A stretch of DNA of 64,000 nt, from positions 1 to 64,000 of the forward strand of contig JBJEUH010000142.1 in assembly GCA_051883735.1 (NCBI GenBank). The letters run 5' to 3'. Shown here piece by piece: positions 50,484-60,437 of this stretch. A program made the translations under genes and the position numbers. Source of the stretch: Ventricola sp051883735. GTDB lineage: Bacteria; Bacillota; Clostridia; Christensenellales; Aristaeellaceae. The notes below the pieces were generated by a model. It saw only the letters and a program-made list of their open reading frames with translations, made no database searches and was not told where the DNA came from. Within the stretch, counting starts at the first letter, position 1. Every line of letters begins with the position of its first letter.

Positions 50484-51377
50484 ATGGATAAGCAAAACGC
50501 AAAGGGCTGGCTCTATCTGCTGCCGGCTGTCCTCTTTCTGGGCGTTTTCATGGTCTATCCGCTCATCGACGTCTTTATCTATTCGTTTGAAGAGGGATAC
50601 AACTCCGCGTCCCAGACGTACTACGGCGTCGGGCTGTACAATTATTCCTATGTGCTGCGCGACCCGTATTTCCTGCAGGCGCTCAAGAATACGTTCATCC
50701 TAGTCGTCGTCACCGTGCCGCTTTCCACCGGCTTCGCGCTGCTGATATCGGTGGCGCTCAGCTCGATCAGGGCGCTGCGCAATCTGTATCAGACGATCTA
50801 TTTCCTGCCGTATGTGACCAACACGCTCGCGGTGGGCCTGGTCTTCATGATCCTGTTCAAGAAGACGCCGTACACCGACGGCCTGGCCAATCTGGTCATC
50901 GGCTGGTTTGGCGCGGAAGCGATCGACTTTATCGATGGCCCATACTGGGCGAAGATGTTCGTGCTGTGCTTTTACACGATTTGGGTCGTCATGCCCTTCA
51001 AAATCCTGATTCTGACCAGCGCGCTGGCCTCCGTGGACGAGACGTACTACAACGCGGCCAGGGTGGACGGCACGTCCAAATGGCGCACGTTCGCCAGAAT
51101 CACGCTGCCGATGATCTCGCCGACCGTCTTCTATCTGATCATCACCGGCTTTATCGGCGCGTTCAAGGCGTACAGCGATGCGGTTGCGCTGTTCGGCACG
51201 GATCTGAACGCGTCGGGCATGAACACGATCGTCGGATACGTCTACGACATGCTCTACGGAAACAGCGGCGGTTATCCGTCCTATGCGTCCGCTGCGGCGA
51301 TCATCCTGTTTGCCGTTGTGCTGACGATCACCTGCGTCAACCTGCTGATCTCCAGAAAGCATGTCCATTATTCGTGA
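50484..51377 (+). CDS. Carbohydrate ABC importer permease (UgpA/MalF type)
   Basis: A 297-residue permease with six spans. The cytoplasmic EAA motif is seen as DETYYNAARVDGTSKWRTFARITLPMISP (E-x-x-x-A-A-x-x-D-G). LLPAVLFLGVFMVYPLIDVFIYSF is the first span. It pairs with the next permease and belongs to the CUT1 sugar importer class. AGGGGAGGG precedes the ATG. Confidence 0.93.
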   Translation: MDKQNAKGWLYLLPAVLFLGVFMVYPLIDVFIYSFEEGYNSASQTYYGVGLYNYSYVLRDPYFLQALKNTFILVVVTVPLSTGFALLISVALSSIRALRNLYQTIYFLPYVTNTLAVGLVFMILFKKTPYTDGLANLVIGWFGAEAIDFIDGPYWAKMFVLCFYTIWVVMPFKILILTSALASVDETYYNAARVDGTSKWRTFARITLPMISPTVFYLIITGFIGAFKAYSDAVALFGTDLNASGMNTIVGYVYDMLYGNSGGYPSYASAAAIILFAVVLTITCVNLLISRKHVHYS

Positions 51378-51387
51378 GGGCTGACAT

Positions 51388-52263
51388 ATGACACATCAAA
51401 CTGATTACGAAAAAACCGGAAAATGGGCCAGGATGAGCGGACGGGTGACGCATGCGCTGGTCTACGCGCTTTTGACGCTGTGGGCGCTGATGGTGCTGTT
51501 TCCGTTCTACTGGATGGTGCTGACCTCCGTCAAAAGCTACAGCGCGTACAACTCGGAATACATCCCGCAGCTGTTCACGCTGTCGCCGACGATTGAAAAC
51601 TATATCGAAGCGTTTACCGCTGTGCCGCTGGCCAGGTATTTTGTCAATACGCTCATCTTCACCGTGGCGACCACGGCGATCATGATGGCGGTGACGGTTC
51701 TGGCGGCCTACGCGTTTGCGCGGCTCAATTTCAGGGGAAAGAACGCGGCGTTCGTGATCTTCCTCTCCCTGATGATGATCCCCAGCGAGCTGGCGGTCAT
51801 CACCAACTTTGTGACCATCACCAATCTGAACCTGCGCAACACGTTCCTCGGCCTGATTCTGCCGTCGGTCACGTCCGTGTTTTATATCTATCTGCTCAAG
51901 GAAAACTTTGAGCAGGTGCCGGACGACCTGTATTATGCGGCCAAGGTGGACGGCACGTCGGACCTCAAGTACCTGTTCAAGGTGATGATTCCGATCTGCA
52001 GGCCAACGATCGTGACCATCGCGATCCTCAAGGTCATCGAATGTTGGAATTCCTATGTGTGGCCGCGTCTGGTGACGGACGACGAAAACTACTTCCTGGT
52101 GTCCAACGGCATCCAAGCGATTCGCGAGAGCGGGTTTGGCCGGGAGAATATTCCGGCGATGATGGCGGCAGTCGTATCTATCTCTGTGCCGCTGATCGTC
52201 CTGTTCCTGATCTTCCGGCAGAAGATCATGGCCGGCGTGGCGAGAGGAGGGACGAAGGGATGA
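51388..52263 (+). CDS. Carbohydrate ABC importer permease (UgpE/MalG type)
   Basis: A 291-residue permease with six spans. The EAA loop is DDLYYAAKVDGTSDLKYLFKVMIPICRP and the N-terminus LMVLFPFYWMVLTSVKSY is typical of MalG-like proteins. It starts 11 bases after the first permease; its TGA stop overlaps the ATG of the binding-protein gene (ATGA), so the operon is tightly coupled. Confidence 0.93.
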   Translation: MTHQTDYEKTGKWARMSGRVTHALVYALLTLWALMVLFPFYWMVLTSVKSYSAYNSEYIPQLFTLSPTIENYIEAFTAVPLARYFVNTLIFTVATTAIMMAVTVLAAYAFARLNFRGKNAAFVIFLSLMMIPSELAVITNFVTITNLNLRNTFLGLILPSVTSVFYIYLLKENFEQVPDDLYYAAKVDGTSDLKYLFKVMIPICRPTIVTIAILKVIECWNSYVWPRLVTDDENYFLVSNGIQAIRESGFGRENIPAMMAAVVSISVPLIVLFLIFRQKIMAGVARGGTKG

Positions 52264-53861
52264 GCAAAAAGCGCGCTGCGCTGCTGCTTGCGCAGCTGCT
52301 CGTCTGCCTGCTCGCGCTGACGGGCTGCCACGGCTCCAAGGGGCTGGAGGCCTTCGAGGTTCCGAATGAATTCGACACCGCGCGCCAGTACGAGCTCACG
52401 TTCTGGGCAAAGAACGACACCAACATGACCCAAGTGGCGATCTACGAGGATGCCATCAGGGGATTTGAGGCGCTGTATCCGAACATCCGGGTCAACCTGC
52501 GCCTGTACACGGACTACAGCAAGATTTACAACGATGTGATCACCAACATCGCCACCCAGACCACGCCGAACGTCTGCATCACCTATCCCGATCATATCGC
52601 GACGTACATGACGGGAACGAACAGCGTCGTGCCGCTTGATGCGCTGTTTGAGGACGGGAAATACGGCCTCGGCGGCAGCGAGGTTCGCTTTGATTCGCCT
52701 TCTCAGGAGGAGATCATCAGTCAGTTCCTCGGCGAATGCGTGCTGGGCGGCCGGCATTACGCCGTGCCGTTCATGCGCTCGACGGAAGCCTGCTACGTCA
52801 ACAGAACCTATGTGGAGGCGCTGGGCTATGTGCTGCCCGAGACGCTGACGTGGGACTTCATCTGGGAGGTTTCCGAGGCCGCGACGGCAAAGGATGAAGA
52901 GGGGAATTACCTCGTCAACGGACAGAAGGTGATGATTCCCTTCATCTACAAGTCCACCGACAACATGATGATCCAGATGCTCAAACAGAAGGGTGCCGGA
53001 TACTCGACCGCCGAGGGCGACATTGAGATCTTCAACGACACGACCCGGTCGCTGCTGGGCACCGTCGCGGAGCATGCAAAGAGCGGCGCATTTTCGACGT
53101 TCAAGATCTCCAGCTATCCGGCGAATTTCCTGAACGCCGGACAGTGCATCTTTGCCGTGGACTCGACGGCCGGCGCAACCTGGATGGGCCCCGACGCGCC
53201 GCTGCTTGACATCAGCGAAGACAAGCTGGTGGATTTTGACATCGAGGTGATGACCATCCCGCAGTTTGATCCCGAGCATCCGCAGATGATCTCCCAGGGG
53301 CCATCGATCTGCATTTTCAATAAGGAGGATCCGCAGGAGGTGCTGGCCTCGTGGCTGTTCACGCAGTACCTGCTCACCAACGACGTACAGATCGCCTATG
53401 CGGGCACCGAGGGGTATGTGCCGGTGACCTCCAAGGCGCAAAGCTCCGACGCATATCAGGAGTATCTGGCCAGAAGCGGCGAGGACAACAACGAGCATTA
53501 CGACGTGAAGATCAAGGCCTCAAGGCTGCTGCTTGAAAACACGCAGAACACGTTTGTCACGCCGGTGTACAATGGCTCCGCTTCCCTGCGCAGCGCCGCC
53601 GGGCAGATGATCGAGGACGTGACCAAAGCCGTCCGCAGGAAAAAGACGGTTGACGACGCGTTCATTGACGAGCTCTATGCCAACATGACGTCCCTGTACC
53701 GCCTGGATCAGACTGCGGGGCAGGGGAAAACCGAAGTGATTGACGCGGAGAATCTCGGGCCTCTGCCGGCTGCGGCCATCGCGTTGATCGCGGCGCTTGC
53801 CGGCACATGGGTGCTCATGGCCGCGTATGTGATCGGGCAGCGGATCAGGAAGAAAAAGTGA
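52260..53861 (+). CDS. Carbohydrate ABC substrate-binding lipoprotein with C-terminal membrane helix
   Basis: A 533-residue extracellular binding protein of the bacterial family 1 type. The lipoprotein signal is LLVCLLALTGC with lipidation at Cys; then YELTFWAKNDTNMTQVAIYEDAIRGFEALYPNIRVN begins the fold, and TWDFIWEVSEAATAKDEEG is a typical lid element. At the C-terminus AAAIALIAALAGTWVLMAAYVIG forms a second hydrophobic segment followed by QRIRKKK, so the protein may be anchored at both ends. It is longer than usual (about 420-450). ATG at 52260 follows AGGAGG by nine bases. The ligand is unknown. Confidence 0.88.
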   Translation: MSKKRAALLLAQLLVCLLALTGCHGSKGLEAFEVPNEFDTARQYELTFWAKNDTNMTQVAIYEDAIRGFEALYPNIRVNLRLYTDYSKIYNDVITNIATQTTPNVCITYPDHIATYMTGTNSVVPLDALFEDGKYGLGGSEVRFDSPSQEEIISQFLGECVLGGRHYAVPFMRSTEACYVNRTYVEALGYVLPETLTWDFIWEVSEAATAKDEEGNYLVNGQKVMIPFIYKSTDNMMIQMLKQKGAGYSTAEGDIEIFNDTTRSLLGTVAEHAKSGAFSTFKISSYPANFLNAGQCIFAVDSTAGATWMGPDAPLLDISEDKLVDFDIEVMTIPQFDPEHPQMISQGPSICIFNKEDPQEVLASWLFTQYLLTNDVQIAYAGTEGYVPVTSKAQSSDAYQEYLARSGEDNNEHYDVKIKASRLLLENTQNTFVTPVYNGSASLRSAAGQMIEDVTKAVRRKKTVDDAFIDELYANMTSLYRLDQTAGQGKTEVIDAENLGPLPAAAIALIAALAGTWVLMAAYVIGQRIRKKK

Positions 53862-53882
53862 CCGGATCAGGAAAGATTTACG

Positions 53883-53911
53883 TTGATTTATGCCGGCTTT
53901 GTTTGTATAAT
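53883..53911 (+). promoter_or_regulatory. Sigma-A promoter for the tandem OB-like protein
   Basis: TTGATT at 53883-53888 and TATAAT at 53906-53911 with a 17-base spacer. Confidence 0.8.
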
Positions 53912-53954
53912 GGTGCTATGCGTTGAGCATACACCATACGAGGAGGAAACAAAT

Positions 53955-54626
53955 ATGAAGAAGTTTCTTGCCGCTTTGCTGTCCCTTTGCATGATTCTCG
54001 CCTGCTGCGCCGCGCTGGCCGAAGGCGTGATGACGCATGCGGACTATGTCGCCGCCGAGATTGACGCCGAGGTCGTCGTGGAGACCTATGTGCAGGCCAA
54101 GCAGTCCTGGTGGGACAACAAGGCCACCGTGTATTGCCAGTCCGAGGACGGCGCGTACTTCCTGTACGATATGGCCTGCCCGGAGGAGGATTATGCCAAG
54201 CTGGTTCCGGGCACGAAGATCAAGGTGACCGGCTACAAGGGCGAGTGGGCCGGCGAGGTGGAGATCGTCGATGCGACGTTTGAGATCCTCGAGGGCAGCT
54301 ACATTGCCGAGGCGGCGGACATGACCGCGCTGCTGGGCACCGACGAGCTGATCGCGCACCAGAACGAGTTCTCCGTCTTCAAGGGCCTGACGATCGAGGC
54401 GATCGAGTACAAGAACGGCCAGCCGGGCGACGACATCTATGTGACCGCTTCCTTGAACGGCCAGAATTACAGCTTCTGCGTCGAGGTGTACCTGACCGGC
54501 ACCGAGACCGAGGTGTACAAGGCCGTTGGCGAGCTCAAGGCCGGCGACGTCGTGGACATTGAGGGCTTCCTGTACTGGTATGAGGGTGCGAATCCGCACA
54601 TCACCAGCGTGAAGGCAGCCATCTGA
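53955..54626 (+). CDS. Secreted protein with two OB-like repeats
   Basis: A 223-residue exported protein. MKKFLAALLSLCMILACCAALAEG is a signal peptide cleaved after ALA. Two similar beta-rich halves follow: one around EVVVETYVQAKQSWWDNKATVYCQSEDGAYFLYDMACP...GTKIKVTGYKGEW, and another around LTIEAIEYKNGQPGDDIYVTASLNGQNYSFCVEVYL...GDVVDIEGFLYWY. The G-D/T-x-V-x-V-x-G strands suggest OB folds. Function is unknown. It has its own promoter and terminator and is separate from the ABC operon. AGGAGG lies upstream. Confidence 0.75.
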   Translation: MKKFLAALLSLCMILACCAALAEGVMTHADYVAAEIDAEVVVETYVQAKQSWWDNKATVYCQSEDGAYFLYDMACPEEDYAKLVPGTKIKVTGYKGEWAGEVEIVDATFEILEGSYIAEAADMTALLGTDELIAHQNEFSVFKGLTIEAIEYKNGQPGDDIYVTASLNGQNYSFCVEVYLTGTETEVYKAVGELKAGDVVDIEGFLYWYEGANPHITSVKAAI

Positions 54627-54655
54627 TTCTCTGGACAATGTACAAATCGTGATCC

Positions 54656-54690
54656 GGTCCGCCTCCGCTTGTAGAGGCGGACCGCTTTAT
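54656..54690 (+). terminator. Intrinsic terminator after the OB-like protein
   Basis: GGTCCGCCTC (54656-54665) pairs with GAGGCGGACC (54674-54683), followed by GCTTTATTAT. Confidence 0.85.
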
Positions 54691-54768
54691 TATCCTGAAT
54701 CATTACGGAAAATTTATGATGGATTCCTTAAATCAGCTAACTTATATTTGACTTTGAAAAAAACAGCG

Positions 54769-54797
54769 TTGTAAAATTTGAGACTATCATGTATAAT
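54769..54797 (+). promoter_or_regulatory. Sigma-A promoter of the ATP synthase operon
   Basis: TTGTAA at 54769-54774 and TATAAT at 54792-54797, spacer 17 bases. The 80 bases upstream are A/T rich, perhaps an UP element, and contain a second weaker pair (TTGACT, TAAAAT). Confidence 0.8.
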
Positions 54798-54874
54798 GAC
54801 TAAGTCGGAGATTTTCGATTGTATGCCTCATGGCTGGTAGATGCTGCCAAACAGGGGGCTTGCCAGGAGACGAA

Positions 54875-55105
54875 ATGAAGTATCTGTCTTTATTGATCTG
54901 GGTGGGGCAGTTTGGTTTTTCCTGTTTGTTTCCCACCTGCGTGTTTCTGATGCTGGGCTTTTATCTCCAGAACCGGTTTGACCTCGGCGTATGGGTTGTG
55001 CTTGTGCTGGGGATTCTAGGGTTTCTGACCAGCCTCAGCACGGCGCGCTCCTGTCTGCGGTCCATGCGCAAAGAGATCGACCGGATCAGCAGGGATGACC
55101 GATAA
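54875..55105 (+). CDS. AtpZ/AtpI-type small membrane protein
   Basis: A 76-residue protein with two membrane helices (LLIWVGQFGFSCLFPTCVFLMLGFYL and LGVWVVLVLGILGFLTSL) and a short charged end. This is the AtpZ-like family found at the head of many ATP synthase operons, thought to help c-ring assembly or Mg2+/Ca2+ entry. AGGAG lies before ATG at 54875. Confidence 0.75.
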   Translation: MKYLSLLIWVGQFGFSCLFPTCVFLMLGFYLQNRFDLGVWVVLVLGILGFLTSLSTARSCLRSMRKEIDRISRDDR

Positions 55106-55165
55106 GCGCTCAAGACGTGGAAACCGCTGCACTCCAAATGTGAAGTATTTAAAGAGGAACCTTCT

Positions 55166-55639
55166 ATGAAATTACAATCTGCATCCCAGCAGGAAGTCAA
55201 ACGGATTGCCTGCGGCACGGCTGTGGGCGGCGTTTTGCTTGTTGCCGTGATGTTTGTGCTGAGCAGAATGGGCATCGGCACCTTCGACTATCGCGTGATT
55301 ACCGGAGCGGTGGGCGGGTGTATCGTTGCGGTCCTCAATTTCACGCTGATGTGCGTGACCATTCAGCGCGCGGTGAATATCGGCGAACAGAAGGCGATGA
55401 AGTCCTTCATTCAGGGAAGCTACAACGGGCGTCTGCTTTTGCAGGCGGGCTGGATTGTTGCAGCCTATCTGATGCCGTGGTTCAACGTATTTGCCGCGGC
55501 GATTCCGCTGCTGTTCCCCAATCTGATGATCTTTTATCTGCAGGCAAGAGGCAAGCTGGTGACCCCAAGCGAGCGCAAGAATCCTCCGCCCGAGGAGATG
55601 GAGGAGCTCGAGGATCACAAGGGCAGCTTTGAAGTGTGA
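55166..55639 (+). CDS. atpI: ATP synthase subunit I-like membrane protein
   Basis: A 157-residue protein with four membrane segments, the last ending at LLFPNLMIFYLQARG. The order before atpB and the GGCIVAVLNFTLMCVTIQRAV segment match AtpI, a factor assisting c-ring assembly. Charged C-terminal tail (SERKNPPPEEMEELEDHKG). GAGGA precedes the start. Sequence conservation is low, so position is the main evidence. Confidence 0.7.
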   Translation: MKLQSASQQEVKRIACGTAVGGVLLVAVMFVLSRMGIGTFDYRVITGAVGGCIVAVLNFTLMCVTIQRAVNIGEQKAMKSFIQGSYNGRLLLQAGWIVAAYLMPWFNVFAAAIPLLFPNLMIFYLQARGKLVTPSERKNPPPEEMEELEDHKGSFEV

Positions 55640-55693
55640 ATGCATCGCATAAAGAAGAGTATCGTTCATTAGTACGACGAGGAGAGCAATACT

Positions 55694-56572
55694 ATGGAAG
55701 TATCCATCAACGGCGCAAGAATTCTCCATACCTTTGAAAATGTTCCGCTGCTGGGCAGCGTGCAGATCACGCAGACGCTGGCGGTCAGCTGGCTGATCAT
55801 GATCATCATCACGGCGCTGTGCATCTGGCTGGGATCGGGCCTCAAGGTGACGAATATCTCCCGCAAGCAGGCCGTGGCGGAGATGGGCTATAATGCGATC
55901 GTCAACTTTGTGCGCGGCAACATGGGCAAGGAATTTGACCGCTACATCCCGCTGGTGTGTACGATTTTCGTCGCCAGCATCATTTCCAACCTGATCAGCC
56001 TGGTGGGCATCTGGAGCCCGACGGCCGATCTGATGACGGAGCTGGCCTGGGCGCTTGTCGTGTTCGTGCTGATCACATATCACAAGATCAAGGCGTCGGG
56101 CATCCTTGGATACCTGCGCGGCTTCCTTGATCCGATCTTCATCCTGCTGCCCATCAACGTCATGTCTGAGTGCTTCACGCCGATCTCCATGGCCTGCCGT
56201 CACTTTGGCAACATCCTGTCCGGTACGGTCATCAGCGCGCTGGTTTATGCGGCGCTGACGGCAGCGAGCAACGCGCTCTTTGGCGCGCTGGGCTCCAGCC
56301 TTGTGGTTGCAATCATCGTGGCGGTGCTCGGTCTTGTTCCGGCCGTGATCGGTTTCAGGCAGAAGAAAAAGCGTCTGCTGATTCCCGGCGCGGTGGTTGC
56401 CATTCTCGGTGTGCTGGCGATCCTCACGAATCTTGGCGCAGCCTATCCGTGGCTGATCATCGGCATCCCGGCTCTTCCGAGCCTGTACTTCGACTGGTTC
56501 AGCGGCTGCATTCAGGCGTTCATCTTCTGCACGCTGACCACTCTCTTCATCAAACAGGCCGCGGGCGATTGA
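55694..56572 (+). CDS. atpB: ATP synthase Fo subunit a
   Basis: A 292-residue subunit forming the ion half-channels. The essential arginine is R169 in SMACRHFGNILSG, and the final helix contains GCIQAFIFCTLTTLFI. Between these lies an extra stretch of about 55 residues (about 199-255) with two hydrophobic segments around a basic FRQKKKR turn, making it longer than usual. GAGGAGA precedes the ATG. It pairs with the c subunit that follows. Confidence 0.92.
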   Translation: MEVSINGARILHTFENVPLLGSVQITQTLAVSWLIMIIITALCIWLGSGLKVTNISRKQAVAEMGYNAIVNFVRGNMGKEFDRYIPLVCTIFVASIISNLISLVGIWSPTADLMTELAWALVVFVLITYHKIKASGILGYLRGFLDPIFILLPINVMSECFTPISMACRHFGNILSGTVISALVYAALTAASNALFGALGSSLVVAIIVAVLGLVPAVIGFRQKKKRLLIPGAVVAILGVLAILTNLGAAYPWLIIGIPALPSLYFDWFSGCIQAFIFCTLTTLFIKQAAGD

Positions 56573-56629
56573 GTCCGTGCTGCCATTTGAATAACTACTC
56601 TGTAATTCATTTTTAGGAGGAAAAGGTTT

Positions 56630-56908
56630 ATGGATTTCACTGTTCTGGCGAAGGGTATTGCTCTGGCTGGCTGCGCCATCGGCGCTGGTCTTGCTCTGAT
56701 CGCGGGCGTCGGCCCTGGTATCGGCGAAGGTAACTGCGCTGCGCGCGCCTGCGAAGTCATCGGCCGCAATCCGGAGTGCAAGGGCGACGTTACCAGCTCC
56801 ATGATTCTGGGCATCGCGCTGTCCGAGACCACCGGTATCTACGGCTTTGTTACCGGTCTGCTGCTGATTTTCGTTGCTCCCGGCATGTTCATGAATTTCC
56901 TGGGCTGA
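56630..56908 (+). CDS. atpE: ATP synthase Fo subunit c, Na+-type two-carboxylate motif
   Basis: A 92-residue double-helix rotor subunit. The ion site is SETTGIY with Glu66, Thr67 and Tyr71; helix 1 has GPGIGEG with Glu33 in the place of the Gln32 of Ilyobacter. This combination matches the Na+-binding two-carboxylate type described for Fusobacterium. AGGAGG precedes the ATG. The subunit should bind Na+ when ligands are formed, but the second carboxylate may also carry a proton. Confidence 0.95.
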   Translation: MDFTVLAKGIALAGCAIGAGLALIAGVGPGIGEGNCAARACEVIGRNPECKGDVTSSMILGIALSETTGIYGFVTGLLLIFVAPGMFMNFLG

Positions 56909-56956
56909 TCCCAGGCGGATTCATAGCGACAAGATTTGCCGGAAGGAGGCAGCACA

Positions 56957-57463
56957 ATGGATCTTTACCAGTCCCTTGTGACGGTAAACCCTGTAACCCT
57001 GATTGCGCAGATCTGCAACCTGTTCTTGCAGATGCTCCTCGTAAAGGTATTCTTCCTGGACAAGATCAAGGCGATCATCGATGCGCGCCGCGAGGCTGCG
57101 GACAAGGAGATCATCGACGCCAAGACCGCAAAGGAAGAGGCCATGGTCATCAAGGCGACCTACGAGCAGAATATGCTTGAGAGCAAGGCCGAAGCGGAGA
57201 AGATCCTGCAGAGCGCCCAGCAGACCGCTGAAAAGCGCGGTGAGCAGATCATCAGCGACGCGCAGAAGACTGCTGTCGCCATGAAGCAGAGGGCTGAAGT
57301 GGAGATTGCGCAGGAAAAGAGGCGTGCGCTCAACGAAACCAAGGATGAAATTTCCGAAATCGCAATGGCCATCGCAGGCAAGGTTGTCGGTCGGGAACTG
57401 AACGCGAGCGATCATGCCCAGATGGTGGACAGTTTCATCGACAAATTGGGTGAAGAAGTATGA
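56957..57463 (+). CDS. atpF: ATP synthase Fo subunit b
   Basis: A 168-residue stator subunit: an N-terminal membrane segment (LIAQICNLFLQMLLVKVFFLDKI) followed by a long helical arm (AIIDARREAADKEIIDAKTAKEEAMVIK... to LGEEV). ATG at 56957 has AAGGAGG seven bases upstream. Its stop overlaps the atpH start by four bases. Confidence 0.94.
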   Translation: MDLYQSLVTVNPVTLIAQICNLFLQMLLVKVFFLDKIKAIIDARREAADKEIIDAKTAKEEAMVIKATYEQNMLESKAEAEKILQSAQQTAEKRGEQIISDAQKTAVAMKQRAEVEIAQEKRRALNETKDEISEIAMAIAGKVVGRELNASDHAQMVDSFIDKLGEEV

Positions 57464-57999
57464 CAGAGGCTGCAAGCGTTTACGGCGAGGCCCTGTATGC
57501 GCTCGCTAAGGATGAAAACAAGAGCGACATGATGCTCGATCAGCTCAAGGCGTTGGATGAAAGCTTTGCAGCGGAGCCGGATTTTCTCCGGCTTCTGAGT
57601 GCACCCAATCTGTCAAAGGTTGAGCGCAAAGAGATTCTGGACGCTTGCTTTAAGGGCAAGACAGAACCGTATCTGCTCAATTTCCTCAAGCTTTTGATGG
57701 AAAAGGGCTATATCCGCCAGTTCAGCAGCTGCGTTCAGGTTTTCCGCGAGCATTACAACGAGGATCATGGCATTATGCCGGTATCTGTTGTGACGGCGGT
57801 GCCCATGACGGATCGCCAGAAGGAAAAGCTGGCGGCCAAGCTTGCGGGCATCACCGGAAAGCAGATTGAATTGACCAATACCATTGACCCGGCGTGCATC
57901 GGCGGCGTTCGCCTCGATTACGACGGCAAGCGCGTCGATGACACAATCATCCATCGCCTCGACGCGGTGAGCAGCATGCTCAAAAACACCATACTCTGA
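57460..57999 (+). CDS. atpH: ATP synthase F1 subunit delta
   Basis: A 179-residue stator cap. VYGEALYALAKDENK is the N-terminal helix bundle start, and LTNTIDPACIGGVRLDYDGKRVDDTIIHRL is the conserved C-terminal block. It joins F1 to the b subunit dimer. Overlaps atpF at the start. Confidence 0.95.
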   Translation: MTEAASVYGEALYALAKDENKSDMMLDQLKALDESFAAEPDFLRLLSAPNLSKVERKEILDACFKGKTEPYLLNFLKLLMEKGYIRQFSSCVQVFREHYNEDHGIMPVSVVTAVPMTDRQKEKLAAKLAGITGKQIELTNTIDPACIGGVRLDYDGKRVDDTIIHRLDAVSSMLKNTIL

Positions 58000-58019
58000 T
58001 GGGAGAAAGCAGGAGTGGT

Positions 58020-59531
<1,512 letters not shown>

Positions 59532-59550
59532 CTGAAAGGAGGGGGTAGTG

Positions 59551-60405
59551 ATGGCTGGCGCGTCCATGAAGGATATCAAGCTGCGTATCCGTAGCGTTGA
59601 GAGCACCATGCAGATCACCAAAGCGATGGAACTCGTCGCCTCCTCCAAGCTCAGAAAAGCCAAGGAACGCCAGGAGCGTAGCCGTCCGTATTTCTCGGGG
59701 CTCAAGGAGACGCTGATTGATATCGAATCCAATACCAGCGACTTCGTTTCTCCGTATCAGAAGCAGCGCGAGGTCAGAAAGCGCTGTCTGATCATGATTG
59801 CGGGCGACCGCGGCCTCGCCGGCGGCTACAACAGCAACATCATCAAGGCTGTGACAGAGAGGATGCAGGACGAAACGCCGACCTGCATCCTGCCCATCGG
59901 CAAGCGCGCTGTGGATTTCTGCAACCGCAAGGGCATTGAAATCCTGACGACCGAGTTTGCCGAGGCTGCCTGCGTCTCGATTCCTGACTGCTTCACCATC
60001 AGCAATCTGGTGACGCAGGGTTATCTGAGCGGACAGTTTGACGAGGTATCCATCATCTATACGCAGTTTGTCTCCATGCTCACGCAGACCCCCAGGGCAG
60101 AAAGCCTGCTTCCACTCAAGGCGGAGGGCGGCCATAAGCGCGAGGATTTGCATACGCTGGTTCTCTATGAGCCGAGCCCTGAAGAGGTGTACGACGCGAT
60201 TGTTCCGGGGTATATCGCCGGCATGATTTACGGCGCCATGTGCGAATCCGTCGCCAGTGAGCAGGGCGCCCGCCGCACGGCGATGGACGCGGCCAGCAAG
60301 AACGCAGCGGAGATGATCGAGGATCTGAGCCTGCGCTATAACCGAGCCCGCCAGGGCGCGATCACGCAGGAGATCACCGAGATCGTCGCAGGCGCGGAGC
60401 ACTGA
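59551..60405 (+). CDS. atpG: ATP synthase F1 subunit gamma
   Basis: A 284-residue central shaft. The N-terminal MKDIKLRIRSVESTMQITKAMELVASSKLRKA and C-terminal RRTAMDAASKNAAEMIEDLSLRYNRARQGAITQEITEIVAGAEH form the coiled coil; the Rossmann-like middle contains IMIAGDRGLAGGYNSNI. AAAGGAGG precedes ATG at 59551. Confidence 0.96.
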   Translation: MAGASMKDIKLRIRSVESTMQITKAMELVASSKLRKAKERQERSRPYFSGLKETLIDIESNTSDFVSPYQKQREVRKRCLIMIAGDRGLAGGYNSNIIKAVTERMQDETPTCILPIGKRAVDFCNRKGIEILTTEFAEAACVSIPDCFTISNLVTQGYLSGQFDEVSIIYTQFVSMLTQTPRAESLLPLKAEGGHKREDLHTLVLYEPSPEEVYDAIVPGYIAGMIYGAMCESVASEQGARRTAMDAASKNAAEMIEDLSLRYNRARQGAITQEITEIVAGAEH

Positions 60406-60437
60406 CGTGCTATCTGAGACTGATAAGGAGCAACGAT

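Noticed and set aside
48637..50502. A 621-codon antisense frame over the fumarase beta and ABC ATPase genes
   Set aside because: It spans two well-supported genes and their gap, with no start signals.
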